A DNA stretch of 64,000 nucleotides from JAGVSR01 sp963750715 (GTDB taxonomy: Bacteria > Pseudomonadota > Alphaproteobacteria > Rhizobiales > Hyphomicrobiaceae), in the NCBI GenBank assembly GCA_963750715.1, contig CAVVRP010000008.1, forward strand, positions 186,001-250,000. Reading direction: 5' to 3'. How positions within the stretch are numbered: the first letter of the stretch is position 1; each line of letters opens with the position of its first letter. Under the pieces are notes generated by a model. The model made no database searches. It was given only the letters and a program-made list of their open reading frames with translations, and was not told the DNA's origin. Made by a program: the position numbers and the translations under genes. Shown piece by piece: positions 46,411 through 55,496 of this stretch.

Positions 46411-46500
46411 TGGCGGAGAGAGTGGGATTCGAACCCACGGTAGAGTTTCCCCTACACACGCGTTCCAGGCGTGCGCCTTAAACCACTCGGCCACCTCTCC
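46411..46500 (-). tRNA. tRNA-Ser (GGA)
   Basis: The reverse complement gives a 90-base tRNA starting GGAGAGGTGGCCGAGTGG and ending CTCTCCGCCA, with CCA encoded. Acceptor arms pair (GGAGAG with CTCTCC), the T-loop is GTTCGAATCC, the variable arm is long as in serine tRNAs, and the anticodon GGA lies at 46464-46466 within CTGGAAC. Confidence 0.95.
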
Positions 46501-46701
46501 ATCTGGACTTGCGAGCGGCGCAATATAGCGGGATGCGACCGGAGCGCAACACGAGGTTGTGGCCATGTTGCCTCGGCAAGGAAGAGCCGGACGCACGGTT
46601 AATGATGTCGGGCTGCGGGCAGGGCCATCGCATCTTGATTTCGCGCGGTGCTCTGCGCACAAACAGCGGTAATATGGACCACGCCAGCGGAGACTCGGGC
46701 C

Positions 46702-47016
46702 ATGGCCGTGATGAGATTTCTGGCCGCACTGTGTCTGCTGATAGCAGTAGTGGCGCTCGTCGCTGATGCGTCACCCGCCATCTATGGCATCGGACCCTTC
46801 GGCGCCACGTCGCTTCGACAGCACTGGTCCGGCATCTCGCCGAAGTCACTCGAAGCCGCGCGCGCTTCGTTGGAGGCATCCGGCGCAGGCTGGCTTTGGA
46901 ACTTCGCGATTGCGCCCGTTATCGGGCGGCCGACATGGGCCGTGTTCGGCATTATCGCGATTGCGTTGGGATACGTCGGACGGCGGCGCCACCGCATCAA
47001 CGTCTACGTCAACTAG
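46702..47016 (+). CDS. small membrane protein, hypothetical
   Basis: A 104-residue protein with two hydrophobic segments, an N-terminal one (MRFLAALCLLIAVVALVADA) and a C-terminal one (TWAVFGIIAIALGYVGRRRH) ending in a positive cluster. The middle contains HWSGISPKSLEAARASLEAS. Similar two-helix proteins are common in Hyphomicrobiales without known function. The start may be 46702 or 46711. It ends overlapping by four bases the end of the convergent gene at 47013. Confidence 0.65.
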   Translation: MAVMRFLAALCLLIAVVALVADASPAIYGIGPFGATSLRQHWSGISPKSLEAARASLEASGAGWLWNFAIAPVIGRPTWAVFGIIAIALGYVGRRRHRINVYVN

Positions 47017-47879
47017 CCAAACCTGGGCGGAGCGGTGGTTTCCGGCGACGCCGTCTGGCCGATCGGGCTTCCGCTCGAAATGTCCTCCACGAGGCCCATC
47101 AGCGCCATGATGGCCAGGATACCTATCAAGGCCAGCATGAAGTTGCTGTGAGCGCGATTTAGGTTGTCGATCTCGGCGTCCTCGACGATATCGCTGCTCG
47201 TCTCCGCTGCCTTGAGGCCGAGAAACTTGCGGCGGACGGAGCGGCGCACATTACCGCGATCGATCAACGGCAGGCGCGCACGCTCGGCGATCTTGCCCGC
47301 GATCTCCGGGATCGGAATGGCCGGGTCGACATTCACGTCGCTTACGTAGCCAAGCGGCACAACCGAACCGTCTTTGAGCACAATCCGTGCGCCCTTCAGC
47401 AGCACCGGTGCCAAAGTCCCGCCGTAGATCTCGCGGCGGCTCTCGACGGTGTGCACCTGATCGTAGGGAATGACATACGACTTGTATCGCAGCATCGGCG
47501 TCGGACCCCGGCCAGCCGGTAGCGTCATCGATACCTTGTCCTCGCCGAGTTCGATGCGGGTGCGGATAGCGTAGATCATCTCGATCAGGATTAGGAACAT
47601 CAGGATTGAGAACATGGCCGCCAGTATGAGCAGGCCGATGTTCTCGGCGATCAATCCATTTGCCGCACGCATACCGATCATCATCGGCAGGCTGGCGAAG
47701 AACGGCAGGAGAAGCAGGAACACCATGCAGAAGAAGGACGTGCGTCCACCACCAACCGCATAGACGATACGTTCCCAGCCGGTCGGTCCAGACGACGTAC
47801 TCGCACCGGCGGATGAGGCGGACGCGGCGGCCGCCTGGACAACTGGCTCCGGCCCCGGCAGCGGTGCTTGATCAGACAT
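47013..47879 (-). CDS. membrane protein with PH-like middle domain, hypothetical
   Basis: A 288-residue protein. An Ala/Ser-rich N-terminus is followed by two membrane segments (FFCMVFLLLLPFFASLPMMI, IGLLILAAMFSILMFLILIE). A soluble beta-rich domain follows with YKSYVIPYDQVHTVESRREI and GARIVLKDGSVVPLGYVSDV. A last helix (FMLALIGILAIMALMGLVED) anchors the C-terminus. The middle reads like a bacterial PH-like domain, but I am not certain. It is convergent with the preceding small gene and divergent from msrA. Confidence 0.65.
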   Translation of the reverse strand: MSDQAPLPGPEPVVQAAAASASSAGASTSSGPTGWERIVYAVGGGRTSFFCMVFLLLLPFFASLPMMIGMRAANGLIAENIGLLILAAMFSILMFLILIEMIYAIRTRIELGEDKVSMTLPAGRGPTPMLRYKSYVIPYDQVHTVESRREIYGGTLAPVLLKGARIVLKDGSVVPLGYVSDVNVDPAIPIPEIAGKIAERARLPLIDRGNVRRSVRRKFLGLKAAETSSDIVEDAEIDNLNRAHSNFMLALIGILAIMALMGLVEDISSGSPIGQTASPETTAPPRFG

Positions 47880-48044
47880 TGAAAGCTACTCCGACCGAGG
47901 TGAACCCGCGATGGATCGAGCCGAATTGTATGCAGACGGCGCTCTCGTTATTGTGACCGGCAGCTCTGCAACCGCGCTCGGCAGCGTCCAGTATATGCTG
48001 GCATTGGGGGTTATGCATCCCCGCGTCGGAAAGGACCTTGAAGC

Positions 48045-48710
48045 ATGTTGTTTTCACGCAAGAAGACCGAAATGCCGACCCCGGCGACAGCGCTCGCCGG
48101 CCGGCCCGATCCAATCCCCACCAAGGTGGAGCACTATCTGTTCGGCCGGCCGCTGACCGGGCCGTATCCGGCCGGGCTCCACACCGCGATGTTCGGGATC
48201 GGCTGCTTCTGGGGCGCCGAGCGCAAGTTCTGGCAACTGGGGTCGAGCATCTGGATCACGGCCGTCGGCTATGCCGGCGGCTACACTCAGAACCCGACCT
48301 ACGAGGAAGTTTGCACGGGTCGCACTGGTCACAACGAGGTCGTGCGCGTCGTATTCGATCCGAAGGTCACCAGCTACGGCACGCTGCTGAAGACCTTCTG
48401 GGAATCCCACGATCCGACGCAGAGCATGCGGCAGGGCAACGACATCGGCACGCAGTACCGTTCGGGCATCTACTGGACAACGCCGGAGCAGAAGGCGGCC
48501 GCCGACGCGTCGAAATTGGAGTTCCAGAAAGGCCTCACTGCCGCAGGCTACGGCACCATCACGACCGAAATCCTGCCCGCGCCCGAGTTCTATTTTGCCG
48601 AGGACTATCACCAGCAGTATCTGGCGAAGGTGCCGCACGGCTACGGCGGGCTCGGCGGAACCGGCGTTACGTGCGCCGTGCCGACCGGCGTCGAGAGCGG
48701 AGCCGTCTGA
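48045..48710 (+). CDS. msrA: peptide methionine (S)-S-oxide reductase
   Basis: MsrA repairs oxidised methionine in proteins. The 221-residue protein has the catalytic cysteine in FGIGCFWGAERKFW, followed by VGYAGGYTQNPTYEEVCTGR, GHNEVVRVVFDP and the conserved TQYRSGIYW. The resolving region near the C-terminus is HGYGGLGGTGVTCAVPTGVE, with a cysteine. No MsrB domain is fused. It starts at ATG 48045 and ends before a probable hairpin terminator. There is no signal peptide, so it should act in the cytoplasm. Confidence 0.95.
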   Translation: MLFSRKKTEMPTPATALAGRPDPIPTKVEHYLFGRPLTGPYPAGLHTAMFGIGCFWGAERKFWQLGSSIWITAVGYAGGYTQNPTYEEVCTGRTGHNEVVRVVFDPKVTSYGTLLKTFWESHDPTQSMRQGNDIGTQYRSGIYWTTPEQKAAADASKLEFQKGLTAAGYGTITTEILPAPEFYFAEDYHQQYLAKVPHGYGGLGGTGVTCAVPTGVESGAV

Positions 48711-48750
48711 GGCGGTTGGCGCAGACGGTGGAGCAAGGTCAGGCCATGGC

Positions 48751-48776
48751 CGGGGTTCGCCCCGCCGTTACTTTTT
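48751..48776 (+). terminator. probable intrinsic terminator of msrA
   Basis: CGGGG-TTCG-CCCCG forms a five-pair GC stem with a stable TTCG loop (48751-48764), followed six bases later by CTTTTTC. It sits 40 bases after the msrA stop and overlaps the end of the convergent mepA gene. The stem is short, so efficiency is uncertain. Confidence 0.5.
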
Positions 48777-50090
48777 CGCGTTCGCCGCGGACTTGGAATT
48801 GGCGGGTTGTTTGGCATTGTCAGCCCCCGGTTTCTTGGCCGCGGGGTCCGGCTTGGCCGCGTCGGGGATCTTCGGTCCGCCAGCTGCTTGCAGAACTTGA
48901 CCGCACTCGGAAGGCAGGTCGGCCAGCGTCAGCGGCGGCTTCGGCTTCGTCGGCTTCACCGGAACCGTTGGCTTGGGCGCTGGCGGAGCTGTCATCAACT
49001 TGAACCAGTGGTCGAGTTCCTTGTTGCAGCCGTCGTTGCCGGGAATGGGCGCCTGCGGCTTGCAGCCGGCCGAGCCGTCCGGACAGCCGATCCGGATATG
49101 GAAGTGATAGAAGTGTCCCCAGTAGGGGCGGACCTTGTTAAGCCAGGCGCGATCCGGTGCCTCCTTTGGCGTCGCCTCGCAAAGCGCTTTCTTGATCGCC
49201 GGGTGGACCAGCACGCGCTCGATGCTCGGGTATGACGCGACACGCTTGATGATGCGAACGCGCCTGTCGTCCCACACCTTCGGATTGACCGACAGGCTGT
49301 CGGCGGAAAGCATGGACGTCGCCGCGAGCTCTTCGCGCTCCTTGTTGGACAGACGGCGGTCCGGCATCGGCGTGAACCAGATGTCGGCATCGAGGCCGAT
49401 CTGGTGGCTGGCGTGCCCCGTCAGCATTGGGCCGCCGCGCGGCTGAGAGATGTCACCGATGAGAAGGCCGGGCCATCCGTCTTCTTTCTTCACTTCCGTG
49501 GCGAAGCGTTCGAGCAGCTTGATCAGCTTCGGGTGACCCCAATTCCGGTTCCGCGACAGGCGCATCGCCTGCCAGGTGGGGCCGTCCACGGCGAGCGGCT
49601 TAGCCCCCGCGAGGCAGCCGCGCGAATAGGCGCCGATGGCGCGGGCCGATAGCGGAGCCGGAGTCTTAACGGCGCCGAACAGTTTCTTGGCAGCCACTGG
49701 AGGTGGAGCCCGCGTGCCTTGACCCTTGCCGGAGCCCGCAACTTCAGCCGGCGGATCCGGCTCCTGCTTTTCGATCTCACCGGAAATCGAGCGGGTCACC
49801 ATCAGGTCGGGCTTGTCGGCGGGCGTCGCCTTGGTCGGCTGAGGAGCAGGCGTGGATTGCGCAGCGGACCCGTCCTGGACCGGCACCGGCGTCGCCCCCT
49901 CTTGGTCCACATCGACTTTCGCCGGTTCGACTTCGGAATCGCGTGCCGCGGCGGCGGCAGCCGCCCGCTGGGCGGGTTCGAGCCATGGAAACGGCATATC
50001 GTCTTCGGCCACGGCGATGCCGGCAGCCAAAGCGACAGCGCTGATCGCCGTGATACTAGCTAAGCGCACGGTCCGCATCCTGACCCGCAT
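48768..50090 (-). CDS. mepA: penicillin-insensitive murein endopeptidase
   Basis: MepA is a periplasmic zinc peptidase of family M74 that cuts cross-links in peptidoglycan. This 440-residue protein is longer than E. coli MepA because of a Pro/Ala-rich insert after the signal sequence (residues about 35-125). The signal peptide is MRTVRLASITAISAVALAAG, cut near AVAE. Zinc ligands are in GHASHQIGLDADIWF and in the HFYHFHIRIGCP motif. The Lys/Ala-rich C-terminus (KPDPAAKKPGADNAKQPANS) is also an extension. The start could be 50090 or 50078. Confidence 0.92.
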   Translation of the reverse strand: MRVRMRTVRLASITAISAVALAAGIAVAEDDMPFPWLEPAQRAAAAAAARDSEVEPAKVDVDQEGATPVPVQDGSAAQSTPAPQPTKATPADKPDLMVTRSISGEIEKQEPDPPAEVAGSGKGQGTRAPPPVAAKKLFGAVKTPAPLSARAIGAYSRGCLAGAKPLAVDGPTWQAMRLSRNRNWGHPKLIKLLERFATEVKKEDGWPGLLIGDISQPRGGPMLTGHASHQIGLDADIWFTPMPDRRLSNKEREELAATSMLSADSLSVNPKVWDDRRVRIIKRVASYPSIERVLVHPAIKKALCEATPKEAPDRAWLNKVRPYWGHFYHFHIRIGCPDGSAGCKPQAPIPGNDGCNKELDHWFKLMTAPPAPKPTVPVKPTKPKPPLTLADLPSECGQVLQAAGGPKIPDAAKPDPAAKKPGADNAKQPANSKSAANAKK

Positions 50091-50191
50091 CGGGATGAAA
50101 TCACATGTTGCAGTCTAACCCATCCGGCGGCGAAATTGCGACGCCTCTACCCTCTCCGGCATTGCCGCCGCTTCACGCAACTGGAAATAGC

Positions 50192-50857
50192 ATGGAATTT
50201 CTGACTGTTGGCCCGAACGACGCGCGAGCGGATCTGCTCCTGGCGCATGGCGCCGGTGCGGCGATGACTAGTCCATTCATGGATGCGATCGCCGCTCTGC
50301 TCGGCGAACGCGGCATACGGGTGCATCGATTTGAGTTCGCCTATATGGCAGCCCGCAGGCAAGACGGAAAACGGCGCCCGCCGCCGAAAGCGGAAAAGAT
50401 GACCGGAGAGTTCATGGCGGCGATCGATGCGGCGCGGACCCTTGTCGGAGTTGGAAAGCGTCTGCTCATCGGCGGCAAATCCATGGGCGGAAGGATCGCC
50501 AGCCTTGTCGCGAATGATGCCCGCGAACGCCGTCTCGCCCAAGGGCTCGTCTGCCTTGGCTATCCCTTTCATCCGCCCGGCAAGCCCGACAGCTTGCGAA
50601 CCGACCACCTGTTTCAGCTCCGCTGTCCGGCGCTGATCGTGCAGGGCGAACGCGATCCGTTCGGCTCGCGGTCCGAGGTCGAGAAATACGGCTTACCCGA
50701 AAGCATTTCGATTGCATGGGCGTCCGACGGCGATCACGATCTGGGGTCGCGCGGCGGAAATCTTTCCGCCGCCGCCGACGCCATTGCAGCGTTCGCAGAT
50801 CGGACTATAGCCGCTGGTGGCGGGCCCGCGCCGCCCGCTCGAGCGCTGCGCACGTGA
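50192..50857 (+). CDS. alpha/beta hydrolase, KAT8/Tex30-like
   Basis: A 221-residue small hydrolase. The oxyanion region is LLAHGAGAAMTSPFMDAIAA, the nucleophile elbow is GGKSMGGRIAS (Gly-x-Ser-x-Gly), and the acid and histidine are in QGERDPFGSRSEV and SDGDHDLGSR. This layout matches the Tex30/KANL3-type alpha/beta hydrolases found in many proteobacteria. The substrate is unknown. The ATG at 50192 follows CTGGAAATAG. Its 3' end overlaps the convergent TerB-like gene by 53 bases. Confidence 0.85.
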   Translation: MEFLTVGPNDARADLLLAHGAGAAMTSPFMDAIAALLGERGIRVHRFEFAYMAARRQDGKRRPPPKAEKMTGEFMAAIDAARTLVGVGKRLLIGGKSMGGRIASLVANDARERRLAQGLVCLGYPFHPPGKPDSLRTDHLFQLRCPALIVQGERDPFGSRSEVEKYGLPESISIAWASDGDHDLGSRGGNLSAAADAIAAFADRTIAAGGGPAPPARALRT

Positions 50858-51221
50858 GCTTGTCGAGATCGAGCGCCTCCGCCAGCAGTTCAAGGTAACG
50901 GATTTCCTCCAGCTCGACGCGAAGATCGGACGCGGCGACTTCGGCCGCCAGCACATAGGCTGTCTCGGCGAGATGGGGCGGCAGGCTCTCCTTGATGAGA
51001 CGCAGAACCTTGTCCAGCCCATCCTGCTGGGCCAGCACCCTGCCACAGGCCTGGGCCTCGTTGACCAGCCAGTCTCGATTATAATCCTGGAATGCGGGAA
51101 GCTGCTGCACGATGGAGCCGATGCGCAACAGTTCCTTATCGGATATCGTGCGATCCACCGCTGAGACCGTGATCATGGCAAATATGAGGGCGTCGGGAGG
51201 GGAGAGCCGCTTGGGGGGCAT
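50805..51221 (-). CDS. TerB-like protein
   Basis: A 138-residue helical protein of the TerB/DjlA-type fold. Diagnostic acidic helices are LIFAMITVSAVDRTISDKEL and VLAAEVAASDLRVELEEIRY, where Asp and Glu form a likely metal site repeated in two halves. Members are cytoplasmic and mostly of unknown role. The ATG at 51221 is chosen because relatives begin near PLSPPDALI; a start at 51326 would add 35 unconserved residues. It is divergent from lysS, 160 bases apart. Confidence 0.75.
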   Translation of the reverse strand: MPPKRLSPPDALIFAMITVSAVDRTISDKELLRIGSIVQQLPAFQDYNRDWLVNEAQACGRVLAQQDGLDKVLRLIKESLPPHLAETAYVLAAEVAASDLRVELEEIRYLELLAEALDLDKLTCAALERAARARHQRL

Positions 51222-51381
51222 CGACACATGGTCCTTCTTTGGTGTCGGGGCGTATTTAGGCACGAGTTCCGGCCAATCAAGCGCAATCGACTGCTCGCCC
51301 GCAATTGACGGCATCACGGGCCGCACCTAGGGTGCGGCGCCGCATGAACAATTCCGACGCCTCGCGACCTTCTGGACATCC

Positions 51382-53043
51382 ATGACCGTTACGCCCGACC
51401 TTTCACAAGCGCTGCCGACCGCCCGCGCCTGGCCCTTCGAAGAGGCGCGCCGTATCATCCAGCGCCTCGAAAAAATGAAGGACGGCATGGAAAAAACCGT
51501 GCTGTTCGAAACCGGCTACGGACCATCTGGTCTGCCTCACATCGGCACCTTCGGCGAGGTTGCGCGCACGAGCATGGTGCGGCGCGCATTCGAAGCCCTG
51601 ACCGAAGGCAAGATCAAGACACGGCTGCTGTGTTTTTCTGACGACATGGACGGCATGCGCAAGGTACCCGAGAATGTACCCAATCAGACCATGCTGAAGG
51701 AGAACTTGCATCGGCCGCTGACGCGCGTGCCCGACCCGTTCGGCCTCTACGAAAGCTTCGGCCACCACAACAACGCGATGCTGCGCCGCTTTCTCGATAC
51801 GTTCGGGTTCGAGTATGAATTCGCGAGTGCGACCGACTATTATACCTCCGGCCGCTTCGACGAGATCCTGCTGCGCGCAGCCGAGCGGTACCAGGCCATT
51901 ATGGACATCATGCTGCCGTCGCTTGGCGAGGAACGCCGCGCGAGCTACAGCTGCTTCCTGCCGATATCACCGACGACGGGGCGTGTGCTGTACGTGCCGA
52001 TGAAGGAGGTCGACGCGGCGAGCGGCACCGTGACGTTCGCCGACGAGGATGGCCGCGACGTCACGCTCCCCGTCACGGGTGGCAAGGTGAAACTGCAATG
52101 GAAGCCGGACTTCGGCGCGCGATGGGCAGCTCTCGGCGTCGACTTCGAAATGTACGGTAAGGACCATCTGCCCAATACTCCGATCTATGACGGAATCTGC
52201 AAGTTGCTGGGCGGCTTGCCGCCGGAACATTTCGTCTACGAACTGTTCCTCGATGAAAACGGCGAGAAGATCTCAAAGTCGAAGGGCAACGGCCTGACTA
52301 TCGACGATTGGCTGACGTATGCCACGCCCGAGAGCCTGTCGCTGTTCATGTTCCAGAAGCCCAAGAGCGCCAAGAAGCTCTATTTCGATGTAATCCCGCG
52401 CGCCGTCGACGAGTACGTGCAGCTGCTGAGCGCCTTCCCACGCCAGGACGCAAAGGCGAAGCTCGACAACCCGGTTTGGCACATCCACGCGGGCACGCCA
52501 CCGCCAGGCGATCTGCCGGTTTCGTTCGCGCTGCTGTTGAACCTCACAGCGGCCTCGAACGCTCACGACAAGGACGTGCTTTGGGGCTTCATCCGCCGGC
52601 ACGTTCCGGGTGCAACGCCGCAGGCTTATCCGCTGCTCGACAAGCTTGCCGGGTATGCGGTGCGCTACTACCAGGATTTCGTGAAGCCACAGAAGCGCTA
52701 CCGTGCGGCAGACGATGTCGAACAGGCAGCGTTGCGCGCGCTCGACGCCGTGCTGGCGACGGCGCCGGCAGGTGCAACGGCCGAAGACCTGCAAGGGCTG
52801 CTTTATGACGTCGGGCGAAAGGTGCCCCGCTATCAGGACTTCGAGGCCAAGGGTGCGACGCCCGAGCGGCCCGGCGTTTCGAACGCATGGTTCAACGCGA
52901 ACTACGAGATCCTGCTCGGTGAAAGCAGGGGCCCGCGTTTCGGGTCGTTCATCGCGCTCTATGGCGTGCCAGAAACGCGCGCGTTGATCGCGGCGGCACT
53001 TGCCGGTGACTTCGTCAAGACTGCGCCCGCCGGAGTCGTCTGA
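51382..53043 (+). CDS. lysS: class I lysyl-tRNA synthetase
   Basis: A 553-residue class I enzyme that charges tRNA-Lys, an archaeal-type LysRS that many alphaproteobacteria use in place of the class II form. The HIGH-type motif is PSGLPHIGTFGEVARTSMV and the KMSKS-type motif is EKISKSKGNGLTID. YGKDHLPNTPIYDGI and PEHFVYELFLDENG are other family features. The anticodon-binding helical domain fills the C-terminal third. It starts at ATG 51382. The stop lies 5 bases from that of the convergent DUF262 gene. Confidence 0.94.
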   Translation: MTVTPDLSQALPTARAWPFEEARRIIQRLEKMKDGMEKTVLFETGYGPSGLPHIGTFGEVARTSMVRRAFEALTEGKIKTRLLCFSDDMDGMRKVPENVPNQTMLKENLHRPLTRVPDPFGLYESFGHHNNAMLRRFLDTFGFEYEFASATDYYTSGRFDEILLRAAERYQAIMDIMLPSLGEERRASYSCFLPISPTTGRVLYVPMKEVDAASGTVTFADEDGRDVTLPVTGGKVKLQWKPDFGARWAALGVDFEMYGKDHLPNTPIYDGICKLLGGLPPEHFVYELFLDENGEKISKSKGNGLTIDDWLTYATPESLSLFMFQKPKSAKKLYFDVIPRAVDEYVQLLSAFPRQDAKAKLDNPVWHIHAGTPPPGDLPVSFALLLNLTAASNAHDKDVLWGFIRRHVPGATPQAYPLLDKLAGYAVRYYQDFVKPQKRYRAADDVEQAALRALDAVLATAPAGATAEDLQGLLYDVGRKVPRYQDFEAKGATPERPGVSNAWFNANYEILLGESRGPRFGSFIALYGVPETRALIAAALAGDFVKTAPAGVV

Positions 53044-53048
53044 AAGGC

Positions 53049-54782
53049 TCAGGCCTGAAGATCCCACGACTTGAACAGAACGCCAATCAGGTTTTCCGTC
53101 CGGATCGAGATCGATTTGGCGGTCCAATCTCCTTCAAGAGCCGCGACCTTCGACATCGGGAAGGCGGCTTCAGCGAGGATCGCCTGCTTCACCGACCAGT
53201 CGTGCGTCGCCGCTCTCTGATTGTCTTGAGGCGACAGTAGCGTCAGGTTGCCGAGCCTCATGCAGTAAGCCGCGATGTCGTCCTTGGTCCGGAATTTGCT
53301 GCGCCAGCTGCTCTTGACCGGCGGGTTGCGCGGCAGAACGTGCTCTATGGTGACCTTGTCACGACAGATCGGTCCAGAATCCGCGCCCAGCGCGGTGCTG
53401 ATCCGGCGCAGGACAAGGCCGGCGAAGTGCTTGTTGGCGAAGTTGGCGCTGCGCAGATTGTTGAGCGCCGGCGTGAGCAGACCTTTCTGGTCGATCATAA
53501 GACGGCTCATGTTCTCGACATCGACGCCCTGGCCGATTTCGTCGGCAAGATCAAGTATCCGCGTTTCCTGCACGCCCGGATCTATGCCCCCGATCCGCAT
53601 GATCCAGACCAGACGATTGAGACGCTCGAAAAACGACACGGATTGAGGTGACCCAGCCCCGTGAACGGCCAGCCACTTCAAAGCCGCCGGAACCCAGAAG
53701 TGGGGATCGATCCACGTCATCTGCGCCAGATGTGCAACCGTCCTGTCACGCGCCGCTGGATCATGATGCAAGGCCCCGAGACGGATCGCACTCAGTCGCT
53801 CAGCCTCGGGAACGAACTCCTCCAACATGAAAGCCATGCCGCTATTCGACAGATCGAAACGCTCGATGATCTCGTCTTCGACGGGAACGTGGCTCTGCGT
53901 ACGTCCGCGCCACCGCAGAGCACGGATGTGACCAAGAATTCGATGGATGTCGGTTGCATTCAGAATGGCTTCGCAGCCCTCCCAGGCCCGGCTGCAGTAG
54001 ATGCGATCGGCAAGCGGCATGGCCGAAAGCAGCGCGGCTTTCGCTTGGTCGGCCTCGGAGAACTCGAGACGCGTTTCAAGTTCAGTGCGGATCAGGTCCC
54101 AGGCGTCGTCCGGATCGCTGGTACTCATGACCAACAGGCGGCAATTGTCGGCGAGAAACTCCGCGAGGTCGCGGCGGTATTCTTTCCCGGTCGTGATCAG
54201 TTCAGCGCGCAGGCACTCGCGCGCCTCGTAGATGCAGCGCTCGGTCTCGGAAAACTCGTTGATGGGAGTGATCGGTTCTAGCAAAGCCGCTCCGGTGCGC
54301 TGGACCGCATCCGCAAAGAAGACGGACGTCGTTGCCTGGATTGCCATTCGAAAGGCATGCCGGCCCAGCGCCAGGCTGCTTTGATCCCCGATCATTCCAT
54401 CGAGCCACGCGATGCGCTCGGGATCGCTCTCTAGATCGCGCAACACCGCGAACAGAACCGTCAGCGTAACCATGCGCTGATGGCCGTCGACGATCTCGGC
54501 GTCGATCTCGCCCGGTCGCTGCGCCAGCATCACACGGCCCAGGAAAAAGCGCCGCGCGTCGTCGGGCTGCTGCATCGCGTTGCGGATGTCGTCGAGCAGA
54601 CGCAGCACGTTGTGCACGCGCCACGAATAGGCACGCTGGAAGCATGTCAGGCGAAAGCGATAGCCGCCGGCAAACAGGTCGCGCAATTTGAGAATACGGG
54701 CTGTGACAGGCTCGGCCTCTGTCCTCGCGGCACCCGCCTTGACTGCGTTCAATGTCGCGCGGCTCCAGTAAGCGCGCGGCAT
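53049..54782 (-). CDS. DUF262/DUF1524 protein, GmrSD-like
   Basis: A 577-residue protein with a DUF262 domain (residues about 30-300) and a C-terminal DUF1524 domain. GmrSD-type proteins of this design are modification-dependent nucleases in phage defence. The DUF262 part has LTCFQRAYSWRVHNVLRLLD and EIVDGHQRMVTLTVLFAVLR; the latter replaces the common DGQQR with DGHQR. The DUF1524 part has the HNH-like VTIEHVLPRNP and LGNLTLLSPQDNQRAATHDW. The ATG at 54782 is chosen over a TTG at 54806. No other defence gene is adjacent, so it may act alone. Confidence 0.82.
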   Translation of the reverse strand: MPRAYWSRATLNAVKAGAARTEAEPVTARILKLRDLFAGGYRFRLTCFQRAYSWRVHNVLRLLDDIRNAMQQPDDARRFFLGRVMLAQRPGEIDAEIVDGHQRMVTLTVLFAVLRDLESDPERIAWLDGMIGDQSSLALGRHAFRMAIQATTSVFFADAVQRTGAALLEPITPINEFSETERCIYEARECLRAELITTGKEYRRDLAEFLADNCRLLVMSTSDPDDAWDLIRTELETRLEFSEADQAKAALLSAMPLADRIYCSRAWEGCEAILNATDIHRILGHIRALRWRGRTQSHVPVEDEIIERFDLSNSGMAFMLEEFVPEAERLSAIRLGALHHDPAARDRTVAHLAQMTWIDPHFWVPAALKWLAVHGAGSPQSVSFFERLNRLVWIMRIGGIDPGVQETRILDLADEIGQGVDVENMSRLMIDQKGLLTPALNNLRSANFANKHFAGLVLRRISTALGADSGPICRDKVTIEHVLPRNPPVKSSWRSKFRTKDDIAAYCMRLGNLTLLSPQDNQRAATHDWSVKQAILAEAAFPMSKVAALEGDWTAKSISIRTENLIGVLFKSWDLQA

Positions 54783-55145
54783 TTTTTCCAGTATACGCTG
54801 TACCAAGAACCCCCTCCAACGACGCTTGCCGCCTCGACAACGTCCCTATTTCGTTGCCATTCGCCGAAGACGTCGCAGTCAGTTACCGCTACAAAAAGCA
54901 CTTTTACATTATCAGTATCCGGCAGCGCAAAGAGGCGTGCAACACTTGAAACGCAGTTCAAGGCGAAATCTTTTTTTCACTTCGGGCGCACCACGCGGCC
55001 CGCAAGTTCCCGATGGCGAAAGTGCCTCAGCGTTGTTTCACTTCGCCGCTTGTAAGTGTAATCGATGGCATAGATTTTCATCGAACCCTGTGGCTCCCCG
55101 GCTGCAGCGGTGGGTAAACTTTGATCATGGGTAAGATATCTGCCG
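54783..55145. other. 363-base gap between divergent genes
   Basis: No convincing gene. It should hold promoters for the DUF262 gene and for DUF952-pyrD. It is slightly AT-richer than its surroundings and contains T/A runs (ATCTTTTTTTCACTT at 54967). A minus frame at 54749-54961 has no family resemblance. Confidence 0.4.
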
Positions 55146-55496
55146 ATGCGAAGCGAACTGGTCTACAAGATCCTCGACGCGCAAGCGTGGCTCGATGCGC
55201 GCGCGCGTGGCGCCTTTCACGGATCAGCCGCCGATCTCCACGACAGGTTCATTCATTTGTCGTCGGCACATCAGGTGGCAGGAACCGCGGCGAAACACTT
55301 TCGCGGAATTGAGGATCTGGTGATTGTCGCATTCGATGCATCACGGCTGGGCGACAGCCTCAAGTGGGAAGTCTCGCGCGGCGGCGACGAGTTCCCTCAT
55401 CTTTACGCTCCACTTTCAGCGGCCGCGGCCGTCTGGGTCAAGCCGATGCCGCTGGGAGATGACGGCGTCCCGTTCCTGAATGAGGCGATCGCCTGA
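55146..55496 (+). CDS. DUF952 family protein
   Basis: A 116-residue soluble protein of the DUF952 family. It has the typical start ELVYKILDAQAWLDARARGA and the core FIHLSSAHQVAGTAAKHF, then LKWEVSRGGDEFPHLYAPL, where the HLY motif is conserved. The biochemical role is unknown. Its TGA overlaps the pyrD ATG by one base, so the pair is translationally coupled. DUF952-pyrD is a recurrent pair in alphaproteobacteria. Confidence 0.85.
   Translation: MRSELVYKILDAQAWLDARARGAFHGSAADLHDRFIHLSSAHQVAGTAAKHFRGIEDLVIVAFDASRLGDSLKWEVSRGGDEFPHLYAPLSAAAAVWVKPMPLGDDGVPFLNEAIA

Noticed and set aside
54749..54961. 70-codon minus frame upstream of the DUF262 gene
   Set aside because: It overlaps the DUF262 start in another frame and shows no family resemblance or ribosome site.
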